From Istiophorus platypterus (taxonomy: Eukaryota > Chordata > Actinopteri > Istiophoriformes > Istiophoridae), in the NCBI GenBank assembly GCA_016859345.1, contig CM029111.1:12527714-12591713 (forward strand): 64,000 nt of DNA, written 5' to 3'. Below, piece after piece: positions 33,868-60,629 of this stretch; the stretch's first letter is position 1, and each line of letters begins with the position of its first letter. Made by a program: the position numbers and the translations under genes. Below the pieces are notes generated by a model. That model saw only the letters and a program-made list of their open reading frames with translations. It was not told the origin of the DNA and made no database searches.

Positions 33868-36800
33868 TACAGAGACACAATGTTTTCCCCCCGTGAGCGA
33901 GCACCTGAAAACTCCCGGGCTCGTGGCTGGCGCCCGTTTGCCTCGACCGGTTGGGTCGAAAGTGGGGAAAAAGGGGGGGGCGAGGAAGATGTATAATGTA
34001 ACATATATGTACGGTGTGGTCAGTTTTCATATATGACAATGAAGATTATATGTACACGCGAAGGCACAGACACAACAGACGTGTGAGAGCTGAATGGAAA
34101 TAAGTGTCAATTTTTTTTAATAAAAATCACAGATCCTTCTTCGTGTTCGCCCTTCCTGCCGCATTTATGCGTCTGTATCTGTCGGACATAAGAATCGGGT
34201 TTTACTTCCCCATGTTGTCCAGACAAAGTGGGGAAATTCCCTCGTTTTCCCGGACCTGCTGGCATTCACATATCTAACGGGGGGGGGGGTGTTATCACTG
34301 AGAGTTTGTCCCAGGAGGTCGATCACGTCAGGAAGACTGGGGGGGGGCATGAGTCTCCATGACACACCTGCTGGGACTCGTCCATCTAGTTATCTTCATA
34401 CATTTCAGCTTTATCTTTTATAAATGGACCCATCTCCAGATGTTTGCGGCAAAACTCACTGAGGTTGGTGAATATTATTTGCAGCGGCTTTATTTGAAAA
34501 AAAAAAAAAAAGTTTGATAAAGCCGGTGCTGATCGATCATTTGATTACCCCCCCCCCCCCCAACAGAGAAATCGTGTGGAAACGCCGGGGATCTACCCAA
34601 TGGGCAGTTCGAGTATGAGGGGAATTCGTTCGTCGGGGAGAAGGTTTATGCCAAATGCAATGAGGGGTAAGTTGTACCCGGAGAAGCAAAAAAAAAAAAA
34701 AAAAGATATATCTATAGATATCTAGATATAGAGAGATAGATCTATCTATCTCTCTATATCTATCTATCTATCTCTATCTATCTCTCTATCTATCTCTCTA
34801 TCTGTATCTATCTATATCTATCTATATCTATCTATATCTATCTCTCTATCTGTATCTCTCTATATCTATCTATATCTATCTATATCTATCTATATCTATC
34901 TCTCTATCTCTATCTCTCTCTCTATATATATATCTATCTATATCTATCGATATCTATCTATATCTATCTATCTATATCTATAAATAAAAAAATAAATAAA
35001 TAAATAAATTTCTTATTTTTTTTTGGCTGTGAATTTGTGTTTGGCCAAACGGAAAATCTCCCCGTTGACAGTTACACGCTGAAGGGACTGAACTACATGA
35101 TCTGCAAGAAGTCCGGGTGGACCGGCGAGGTCCCGACCTGTGAAGCTGGGCAGCGGGATGAAAGTGAGTGCGTGAAGTATGTGGTCTGGGCCGAACTGTG
35201 CCAGAGTGCTTCACTTTATTATTCTGCCCCGTTTTAGAGGGAAACAGTCTGCGTTTCACTCCCGTGTATTTAACAGCTGTTGTTACCAGTTGCTTTACGC
35301 ACTGACATTTAACTTTCGAGCTTATGAGACGAGACAGTGTCTTTTCATTTGGGAGGAGAATAACAGTGAGATCCCCCTTTTTATCAGCGGTGGCAATCAC
35401 CTGCTCCCCCCCCGCGGTGGCCAACTCCCTCAAGAGCGGTGGGGAGGTTTCCGCCCATCGGGTGGGGGACTACGTGACCTTCGCCTGCAGCCCGGGTTTC
35501 CAGCTGGACGGAGCCCGGCGGGTCACCTGCGGGCCCGGTGGCCGGTGGGAGCCCCCGCCCCCCCGGTGTCTGCCCTCGCCCGACGACACCCGACGGACGA
35601 CCGTCGGAGGAAGTGAGTCCGTTTTTACCCCGGGTGTGGTTTTGGGGGTGGGGGTGCAGCCATCGCGGTTCAGCGAGTAAAACGGCTTTTCCTCTAGGGG
35701 GCGGGGCCTCTCCAGCAGGTGTGTGCGGCGCGCCTCCAACCGCCGGCGGCTCCAACGCTCACCTGGCCGACAGGTACTTCGCGCTGACGTCATTTGCCTC
35801 CGGCGACAGGGTCCACTACGCGTGCGACGTCGGCCACGTTCAGGCGGGCGGCAGCAGGTACCGCACCTGCAGGGACGGGACGTGGACGCCGCTGGTCCTG
35901 AGATGTGAACGTAAGACTCTTTAAATGAATCAATAAATGTATTTATTTATTTATCTGTTATTCCTTCCATCCATTCCATCTTTTATCCGTAGAAATCATC
36001 CGTTGTCAGACCCAGTTCATCTATTATTTATTTTTTTTAAAGGATGCATTTGCACTGATTCTCATTTCACCTAAGGGCACTTCCCTATCAGGTCTTCATC
36101 TGTCTGTGTGACGTTGTCCTTTTTCTCGTTAAGGGGCTGCAGCAAATTTACTTTTGCAAAATTAAAATGACGGGAAATACTTTTTATAATAATCAAAACG
36201 CAAGCAAGTTTCAAGTCACAAACTTGCACGGTGTGGCAAAGGAAACCAACGGCTGCCCAGATGGTGGAAAATGTAAAACACTATGGAGTAAATGTAAAAA
36301 AACACGAAAACCTTTTGTGGCCTTTTTGGAAAAGATGGCTTTTCGCTGCTGACCATTGTATCAATGTAGTGGACATAAATATATAAAAACAGTATTTTTA
36401 AATTTCATTATGTCCTTTCAAATTCTGTGTGTGTGTCCGTGTCCAAAAGCAAAATTGTGTGGTTCTGCCGGAGAGATTCCGAATGGAAAGTTTATGTACA
36501 CTGGAGTAGAGTTTGGAGACACTGCCACAGCTGTGTGCGATGAAGGGTAGGGCCTACTGTTATACTCCACTTATTTATTTATATTATATATATTAATTTA
36601 TCTAACTTTATTTTTATTAAATTCTCCTGAACTATGACTGAAAATGAGGCTTTATATGCATCCCGTCATCAGATACAGTCTTGTGGGACGGGCGACCAGA
36701 AACTGCATGAGTGAAGGCTGGGATGGACGTGTTCCTGAGTGTGAAGGTGCAGTTTCCGAACAAAACATTTTAAGTGGCTTTTAAAATGTCCTTCTTTTAG

Positions 36801-37434
36801 ACACTTAAAAAAAAAAAAAAAAATCAATTATATCTCTTCCAGCTGTGGTGTGTGCAAAGCCTCCAGAAGTCACAAATGGAAAGATGAAAGGCCCCCAGGA
36901 GCCACCTTACACATACAGGAGTGTGGTTGAGTATTGGTGTCATGAGGGAACCCTTACTGGACAAAGGGTGATCTGGTGTACCAGGAACGGGACATGGAGC
37001 GCACCTGCTCCTAAATGCACAGGTCCTAGATACTATTGGTGACAACAGCAATCTTGGTTTTTGGGATGTTTTTTTTGTTTTTGAATGAACAGCATAAAAA
37101 ACACAACCCCTTCTCCTCACAGTGATAACATGTCCATCTCCAAACGTGCCCGGTGCCTACTGGATGGAAGCGCTCGATAACGTGTATCGGTACAGGGACA
37201 CCATATCAATTGACTGTCACCCAGGCCACTCCATGATTGGCCCGAACATGGTTAGCTGTGGTCACGATGGCCAGTGGTCCCCTGGCCTCCCCACATGTAG
37301 ACGCACATGTAAGTGAACAAATCTTGGTCTTTATATGTGGCACTTTATATATTTTTACTCTAAGAATTTTACACTATAAAAAATTATAATTACTTTTATA
37401 TTTTTCAGGGAATCGTGGCTACTGGGGGAAGTAA
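33116..37434 (+). CDS. Secreted seven-CCP complement regulator (RCA family, C4BP-like)
   Basis: Likely soluble complement-control protein. Exons: 33116-33170 (signal peptide, MRVWWNFLALCFASVAAS), 33274-33471 (CCP1), 34567-34666 plus 35072-35163 (CCP2), 35388-35612 (CCP3), 35698-35910 (CCP4), 36450-36546 plus 36673-36746 (CCP5), 36843-37022 (CCP6), 37123-37308 (CCP7), 37409-37434 (tail, TAA). About 481 aa. Each CCP has four cysteines and the Trp before the last one, except CCP7's minor variation. CCP2 and CCP5 are split inside a Gly codon, as in mammalian RCA genes. CCP6 has an N-glycosylation sequon (NGTW). No transmembrane segment, GPI tail or C4BP-type oligomerisation helix was seen. The position beside pfkfb2 matches human PFKFB2-C4BPB-C4BPA-CD55, which supports the RCA call. 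Orthology to one named mammalian gene is not claimed. If the donor at 37309 is unused, translation ends at 37316 (CRRTCK). Confidence 0.85.
33676..33770. repeat. Dispersed fish repeat (CAATTCAATTCAATTTTAT type)
   Basis: CAATTCAATTCAATTTTATC, then CATATCATAACATACGTTATCTC and AGAGCAGGTCTAGACC, is a very common teleost interspersed repeat. It lies in the RCA intron after the CCP1 exon and runs into the ATT repeat. Confidence 0.6.
33782..33868. repeat. (ATT)n microsatellite
   Basis: About 87 bases of ATT trinucleotide repeat with one TTTTAA interruption, in the RCA intron between CCP1 and CCP2. Confidence 0.95.
34702..34983. repeat. (CTAT)n/(ATCT)n compound microsatellite
   Basis: About 280 bases of CTAT/ATCT units with TA and CTCT variants, filling most of the intron that splits CCP2. 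It begins about 35 bases after the donor at 34667 and ends about 90 bases before the acceptor at 35071. Confidence 0.95.
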
Positions 37435-37549
37435 TATATACCTGCTGAAATGTGAAACCACACTATTCAATCCAACCTGCCTAAAACATTCAAAAATATT
37501 CATAAATATAAGTATCTCTTAAGCTCAACTGCCATTGTCTTCCCTCTAA

Positions 37550-37555
37550 AATAAA
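37550..37555 (+). terminator. RCA gene poly(A) signal
   Basis: AATAAA 115 bases after the predicted stop codon, followed within 15-50 bases by a strongly T/GT-rich stretch (37561-37595), the expected downstream element. A convincing 3' end for the RCA transcript. Confidence 0.65.
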
Positions 37556-38179
37556 TGGGGTTCTTTTGTTTTTTGTTTTTTTTTTTTGTTTTTTAATATA
37601 ACCACTGTTCAAAATACACTAATATATTATTTGCTCATAAAATGTATAAAATTTGTTTGAAATGAGGCTGAAGTACAGTATGTTTTATTTCAATAAGAGT
37701 TTTGAGCAGTAACAAGTACAAACTTGTTTCATTCACCTCTGTACATATTTTTTTTTTTTTTTTTTTTACAGTTGATAATGTTATTGTATGTGTATCATCT
37801 CTATAGACTACACGGTGAGTGAGAATTTCATGAACAAAAAAGCTACAAGAAAATAAGAACACCAATTCCATTCATTTAAAAAGACAATACAAAATCCAGA
37901 CATTTCTTTACATGAGCAATAACAATTCAAGTGCAAATATCATTATCAACTCTATGATACATCATAGCGAACTCTTGTTAAAAGGCAACAATTAAAAAAA
38001 CAAAACAAAACAAAAACTTATCAGGTTGCAAGAAAGAAGCTGATTTAGGTAGAGGGGAGTTATGGGGGGTGGTGGTGAGGGAACCTGGGCCGAGCGAGCA
38101 CAACGGGATGCTGCGTGACGACGTCTACATGGAAATATAAATGCAAATAATCTGTGACTGAAGTAAGCATTTAAGAGAG

Positions 38180-38180
<1 letters not shown>

Positions 38181-38211
<31 letters not shown>
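38181..38211. repeat. (TG)n microsatellite
   Basis: 31 bases of TG repeat in the predicted scube3 3'UTR. Confidence 0.95.
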
Positions 38212-38214
<3 letters not shown>

Positions 38215-38570
38215 GAGGATTTTTAAACTGACATGAGTTCTTCATGGCTTGGCCCAGCATTGCCCTCAAGTTTGACAATGTGGTCAAATTCCCTTTGTGT
38301 CATCCTGAAGCTCAGGTACTAAGATACTGACTGGTACATGATGTGAATTGTACCATCTCAAATTTATTTATTTTCAATTTACAGAAGTGGGGACAAAACA
38401 TCTTCCCCCTGAAAACAACCATTAAATATCCTAAAGTAAGCATCTACTCAAGTTAACTCCTTGAGAGGGTTGAATATGTGGATTAAGGGCCAGGGATTAT
38501 CAAGGTCACTGGCCCCACTGATCAGGTAGTCATCTACACTGATTTTACTGCAGTGGTGGTAATGATTTTA

Positions 38571-38948
38571 AAGGAATAGCCCCAACATTTTGGGAAATTT
38601 GCTTATTCGCTTTCTTGCCGAGACGCCTGTCATCACTGTGAGGTCACTGCGCCCAGTCAAGAAATAGACAACTCCTCTAAAAAAAAAAAAAACACAAACA
38701 AAACAAAACTTGCCTTTTACACTCTGGATTTTGTATAATTTAAACATGACTGAATGTGCAGCTCGGTGAGTTTTGGAGCTGTTTGCGGGCAGATTTTGTT
38801 TCCTTTGGACAGAGCCAGTCTAACAGTTTCCATCTGTTTCCAATCTTTATGCTAAGCTAAACTAACTGGCTACTGACTCTAGTGATATCAGTCTTCTCGT
38901 CTAAGTCCTAGCCAGAATAAAAAAATTTCGACAATGTTGAACTATTAA
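38571..38948. repeat. Fold-back (MITE-like) element, copy C, both ends present
   Basis: Begins AAGGAATAGCCCCAACATTT, contains GGACAGAGCCAGTCTAACAG and CCAATCTTTATGCTAAGCTA, and ends CAATGTTGAACTATTAAGT, an inverted copy of the start. Same family as 21038-21748 and 24845-25005. At about 375 bases it is the most complete short copy. Confidence 0.7.
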
Positions 38949-40718
38949 GTATCTGGCAGGTCCTAACATGAATCAAAGGGTTAGATTTTCTATTAAACAT
39001 AAGTTATTTTACCCTGTTTTGATTGCTGTTTTGTAATCACAATATGCTTTTTTTGTTTACACACCAAATACCAATTTAAACACATTTACACACTTTTACT
39101 TTTGTATTTTTCTAGTTAAGGGATTGATCTGTTGAAACCTAAACGTCTTTTGCCCACAGTGACTGATAAATATTTAATACAATGAGTCTTAACAAGACCG
39201 CAGACCAAAACACATTTCACAACTTTTTTTTTTTTTTTTTTTTTTTTTGGTCACAATAGGGCTTAACCAAAATCGAGGTGTGTCATTTTCTTTCATTGCA
39301 CTTTGTACTACAAAAGGTAGGACGACGGGTTCTAAATCTAGTGCACAAAACGGCTTAACCCGGCCTTTTTGGGACAGTCTTTGGAACAGCTGTCTTCATT
39401 GGGACAGAACAAAAGTGTGAGCGGGCTGTTTGGACGGGGCACTGGGTGTCTTTGGATTTGAGGCGGGTTGGGCGGAACGTGATTTTTTTTTTCAGGGGTA
39501 CCTGCGTAAACAAATTAGGATTAAAGAATTCAACCTTCGTCTAATTTATTTTCATTATTTACAAGATTGAAATTAAAAAAAAAAAAAAAACACGATAAAA
39601 CTGGTAGACCACAGACAGGCAATGTGAGATTATCAACTTACTGTGTGTAAGAACTGAAGTATTTCAGATTCTGAGCATTCTGTTGTTTTAAACCTATAGA
39701 TTATTAGCGTGTAGAGTACATCAGAAAGACAATATGAGATTGAAGAATTAAAGTGACCTTTTTTTTAAAAGAAGCAGCAAACATAATGTCCCTCAAAGAC
39801 ATTTCTCTCTCTCTCACTGAGACATGTTCCTCTAGACATCACATCATCTCATTTCTGCAGCTCTCACAATTATTAGTTTGTTATTCATCTCCCAAATGTT
39901 CACTGTGTTCCTGGAATGATAAGCCACCTTTTTTGTATTTGCTTTAAATTGGCTTAAAAGAGCAACAGAAAAATTTCTCAAGGTTGGAAAACGCCGGTAC
40001 AGTCTAGACAGACGGAACAAAACATCGATTAACTGTTTTAACAGTAAAACTCTCGGAAATTGCTCTAAGAGCGCAAATATAGTAAGGCTTTAAATGACCT
40101 AGAACGCAGTTGCGACATGAATCCAACAACTGCTACCTCCTCGAGGACAGCACACAGACACTGAGGATGGGACCAGGGTTACACAACACTTACACAACAC
40201 TTACAGTCATACGAAATGGCAGGAGTTGGAGCCGGTACTCAGACCGCTTATTTAAGCAAACACATTGACAAGCTCTATCAAGCTCAAACCGCGCACACAA
40301 GATGTCATTCCTGTCTGAAATAGGTTTTTCTATTGGGTTTTGTTTTTATTTTTTCATTAGTATTTTTTTTTTGTTTATTTGTGTGTGGTTTCATTGCACA
40401 ACACAATAGAAACCAAACCCACTCACATACTCTACATCCCCACTAAATGTTTGAGCTTGTTACTGCAGACCTCTGCTGAATGACAACTGATGAGAAAAAA
40501 AAAAAAACCAAAACAAAAAAAAACCTAAAACACAAACAATGTTCAGTATTTTTCAGGTCTGCATTGTGTTTATTTTATTGTCAAAGCCTATTGAAAATAA
40601 AAGGGGAAACATGGAAGTATGTTTTGTGTTTTTAAGCCCTGTGAGAGTTGCAGGATGGGGGGAGGAGGGGGAGGGTCGCGATCCGGTGCGTCAGGAGCAT
40701 CAGGAGCTGCGTGACCTT

Positions 40719-56353
<15,635 letters not shown>

Positions 56354-56947
56354 CTGCAGGGGAAAAAGCAGTCACAGTCAGACAAACCCCCAGAAATATA
56401 TGCAGTAGATGCTGTCTTGACCTAGTTATTTCTTCCCAATCGAAACAGCATACATGCATACTTGTATAAATGTTAAAATTGGAAGACACACCATTATATA
56501 CAGCATTCGTTTTCGTGTCAAAAAGGAGACAAAAAAATAAGAAGCACAGCAGACAGAGGTAGAGAGTAATGAAGAGAAAATCAAGATGGAGAATCATCAT
56601 AAATGCAGCAGCTGAATGAGATTAACAGTGATGGAACTGGAGAGACGTTGGTGAATAATGAAAGTAGACAGTCATTAGGAAGTAATATAAAAATGTCAAG
56701 TATAGCGTTTTACATGTGTTCTCTGTGCGTGTGCATGTAAAAGTAGTAAGAGTGTGCATGTTTGCTTTTCTTTGGTCAAGGTGAATGACAACTTCCAAAA
56801 GTCCTTAGTATCGTAGGACGTCTGTCTCCTCTTCATCGTGAGGGGACAGGTTTGACTTCCAGACAGATGCGGACGAAACCTCCACTTTTTCCTGGTTTTG
56901 ACAAAACCTTCAAGGCATTTTGGGGATAAAAAAGCAATTTCAGTTAC

Positions 56948-56968
56948 CTGGCCCCTGCGTTGGCTGGA
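56948..56968 (-). other. Candidate 21-nt scube3 microexon
   Basis: On the minus strand a T-rich tract and CCCCAAG acceptor precede 21 bases followed by a GTAACT donor. The insert is phase 1 at both ends and would add V-Q-P-T-Q-G-P directly before ETCAVNNGGC. No stop is created. This is exactly the region between the N-terminal EGF array and the next EGF where SCUBE proteins have a variable linker. Unproven; chance pairs of splice sites this close do occur. Confidence 0.3.
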
Positions 56969-58639
56969 CTTGGGGAAAAAAAAAGAAAAAAGAAAAAAGG
57001 AAGTAGTCAGTCAAGACAGGCTGGCTGAGGTCTCTTCTCTAGACAGTGACAAATTTCACTGATACTTTCATTTAAAGCAACAGTACAGGAGTAATTCGTT
57101 CTCACATACGAGCGACCAGCGTCGGCCTTAATAGTTCTGCCAGATTTATGGACAGCCTCACCCACTTTGGAGCAAAACTACAAACAAATTAAAAAAGAGA
57201 GAAACTCTCTGTGACCTGGAACAACCATTTTAACTTGCTTTGAGGCAACTGGTCTTCCGCACAGCTCATCACTTCTCCCTAATGGGCTGTAGGATGCGGG
57301 CTGGCAGCTCGTCCAAAACTGAGCCGGCACGGTTGGGTTAGGCGAAGACTTGACACTGGCAGGGAGATAGCGACTGACACGCTGCACTAAAGGGGGAATG
57401 CAGCTGCACTGGTTTCTTTTTTTTTTTTTTAATTTGGTTTTCTTCTTTTTATAGAGAGCGAGGATCCCTTTGAGGAAACACCTAATCCTCTTCACTCAAA
57501 TGTAAAACTGCGATGCCTGCAGCCCCCATAATGAAATTTTCTAGAGCTCATAGTCTCACATAAATAACTCAACCGTAGACTGGAATCATGCATCAAAGCG
57601 AACAGGTGCTTATGGTGACGTAATGTCACATTTCATAGCCGTTTCATAGAAAACAGCTCTGAACAGTTGAGTGGAGGTGGTTGCAGAGGGGTTAACATGA
57701 TAAATCAGTATGCTGGCACAAGTTTCAAGTAAATATGAGCTCAGTATATGCCGTCATGATTTTTAAGACAGTTTCCCTGGATAATCTACATAATTTTCCA
57801 TTTTTTTTTTCTTTTGCTGATGCCCCTGCAGTTTTCAAAGATTATCTGCCTTAAAAGTCAGCCTCTATTTAAACCGTTAAATGTTTTCAGCCTGGTATGA
57901 TGTTCCAGTAGTGTCTGTCATTGCGTTTAAAATGGGAGTATGCAACTTCAGAGAGAAAAAAAAAAACCTTCCTAATACTAATTTAGGTTTAAATCCACAA
58001 TCAATAAACAGATACTTCAAAGATTTAGTAAACTCAAAACGGATCAATCTGCTTACGGGACAATACTGGGCAGGGGTGGGGGGCTTCCAGTTAAATCCTC
58101 AGTCCCTACCCAGGCTTGAGACTATGGCACTGTGGGTTCACATAATTGCAAAGCGTGAGCAGAGACAGTTGGCAGTCGAGACGATAAGACAGTGTCAAGA
58201 CATGCCCCCAAAACGCTTAGTCAGGCAGCCATCTCACCAAACTGTAATGATCATGTATTAAGAGAGCAAAGAAATATTTCTGACATTATGGTTTTGTGAA
58301 GACAGGGGAGAGACACACACTCTGGTATGTGTGTGGGTTTGTGTGTTTTGGATGCAAACCAGCCACATCTACAGTGCACCAGGGATCTGACAGTGAGGGT
58401 GTTTGGTCGTCTGCTGAGCCTCTACGGTGTAGGTTTCATACAGAGAGGCTCAGACAGTGTAAATCATCATTTAGCAGAAGCCACAGGATTTATAGCTGCA
58501 CCACCTCTTGACTTACTTCAGAATTGTTGACAAGCAACCTCGGGGCTATTTATGACGAATGTGTGCGGACAGGAAAAAAAAAAAAGATGACAACTTTTCC
58601 TGAGTGTTGATATCACTGGGAATAAATTGCTTTTGTGAA

Positions 58640-58692
58640 AAAGATATATATATATCTATATAGATATATAGATATATCTATCTATATATTAT
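58640..58692. repeat. (TA/TC)n imperfect palindrome
   Basis: GATATATATATATCTATATAG-like sequence with internal self-complementarity, in a scube3 intron. Confidence 0.7.
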
Positions 58693-59892
58693 CTAAAGCA
58701 AAAATACTGTGTTTCCTTGACCAAACAGCAAACATGCAGGTTGAGTAAAGTTGCTCAGAAGGTGCAGGGGTTATCAGACAAAAACCTGACTGAAGCCCTG
58801 AGGTGAGTGCTCTCTCAATAACATACACCGCACAATAAGAAAAATAAAACCATGCAAAAAACAGCCTGCTGATGTTCTCTGGAGTTACAATTGTGAAAGT
58901 AAACCTTGACACTAGTGGAATGCAAAATGTGTCTCTTGCTTCTAGTGTTTCTATTTCGGAGGAAAAAAAAAAGAAAGAAAGAAAACAAAACAGAAACTAG
59001 GACACAAAAATCCTGAAATAGGTCAGACTGTTATATTGTAGCATGTAGGGAACTTAGTGTTCATGTACATACAGTAGTAACAACTAGTACATTAAAAAAC
59101 ACTATTGTTTCACTTCTTACCTTCAACAGGCCTGTCCTCAGAGAACAACACTCCTCCCTCAGTTGCTTACATGGTATAATTAAATCGTAAATCTCTTTGA
59201 TGTATCAAGGTTTGAAACATCCTCGCTGATTTATGAGTTTATTTTTCCTGGCATCTTTGCCACAGCTATTAAAACAAAGCTAATCCTGAAAATTAGGCTG
59301 AGTTGCATTAGCGATTCTATCAAAACGCAAAGTTTCAATACTCTTTGTGTCCCCCCCCCACACATGGGCTCCCTTGTTCATTCTACTTCAAATGTAGTGA
59401 AACAAATCCCTTGTGGCTCCAAAACAGCAAAACGAACTGGACTGGAATGACATTGATTTGTTCCCTGGAATTGATTGTTTTCACCACTTTGGGACACAAG
59501 GTTACATGTGTATGAAAGAGCGAGTTGAGAGGGATTCTGCGTTTTATCTTTTGTATGAAGTAGTGCTGAATCGTGGACACGTTACTGGCTCCCTCACCAA
59601 AGCTAATAGGCCATGATGATGGAGTTTAGGAACACTGGGGCCGAGTGTTTGAAACAGTGCATGCTTAATTTCACTCATTTGACTTGTATCAAAACACAAA
59701 TAAAGCCAAAGTCTTTGGTCTCGCTCTTAGGAGCCATCACAGTTGAATTGATGGTGTTATGGACTTTTGACAAAAGCTACTTGCGCTTATGCTAATACAT
59801 CATCATTAGCTGATCAGCCAAACTGCGGTGGTGAAAAAGGATTCGGTTTCTGTGCTTAGTGAAAAATACCAGTTGATTCATGTTGAAATTTT

Positions 59893-60629
59893 CATTACGA
59901 GTAAAAGTCCTGCCTTCTGAAATCCTATTGAGATACATAATACTACAAGTATTATCAGCCAAATGTACTTAAAGTATTTCAAGTAAAAGTACTTGCTCTT
60001 TATCAAAATAGCCTCTGTAACTGATATATTATTATGTATTATTCGGCTTTTAATACTGGTGCATCAGCTTCCACCCCGGGGGTCAGGCGCCTCCAAAAAG
60101 GTCAAAACATCTATCTGAGCGGTCATGAGATGATTAATGGGATAAGGTCAAAAAAACAAATCTATAGTAATTTTTTGGACTTGTCTCTGGTCTTTTTTTT
60201 GGTGAAATATTGCATCATTTTAAATCTTTGAGCCTCAAACTTTTATTTAAATAAAACCATCAGAGAGCTATAGAAGGGGAAATGTGTCCTTGGTTTAGCG
60301 GCTAACAACTCATAGACTTCTGGGGCCCCAACTAAACACGACTCTACTGAAAGGCAGCACACGCCCAAAAGGTTAGGAACCATCGTGTTTGTCTTTAATA
60401 ATACATTGTGTTCTATAAATTTATCACAGTTTTTTTTAATTATTATTATTATTTAAAATCTTAACCTGAAAAGTAACTCCAGGTCCTGTCAGATAGATGT
60501 GGTGGGGTATATGCCTCCGCAGTGGAGTGGAGCCGAAGTATAAATCAGTATAAACGTTAATACTCAAGTGCGAGTATCTCAAAGCTTAACTTAAGTACAT
60601 CACTTGAGTGTACTTAGTTCCACCACTGT
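59893..60629. repeat. Dispersed fish repeat (AGTAAAAGTCCTGC type), interrupted
   Basis: Left part has ACGAGTAAAAGTCCTGCC and TACTTAAAGTATTTCAAGTA. Right part has AGTGGAGTGGAGCCGAAGTA, AACTTAAGTACATCACTTGA and the end TTAGTTCCACCACTG. These are the two ends of one well-known teleost repeat, separated by an unrelated insert at about 60072-60386. Confidence 0.65.
60072..60386. repeat. Second dispersed repeat nested inside the first
   Basis: GGGGGTCAGGCGCCTCCAAA, AGCGGTCATGAGATGATTAA, TGGTGAAATATTGCATCATT, GGCTAACAACTCATAGAC and AAAAGGTTAGGAACCA follow the order of another common fish repeat (GGGTCCCAGG...TTGGGAACC). Its borders fall inside the 59893-60629 repeat. Confidence 0.6.

Larger units (their letters stand above)
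37656..40718 (-). other. scube3 3'UTR (predicted)
   Basis: Minus-strand sequence after the scube3 stop at 40719-40721. A minus-strand AATAAA (TTTATT on plus) lies at 37684-37689, close to the RCA poly(A) site, and others lie near 40567, 40373, 39546 and 38366. The extent is therefore uncertain (150 bases to 3 kb). No plus-strand gene was recognised. The stretch holds a (TG)n run at 38181-38211, a fold-back element at 38571-38948 and long T or A runs (39223-39248, 39574-39590). Confidence 0.45.
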
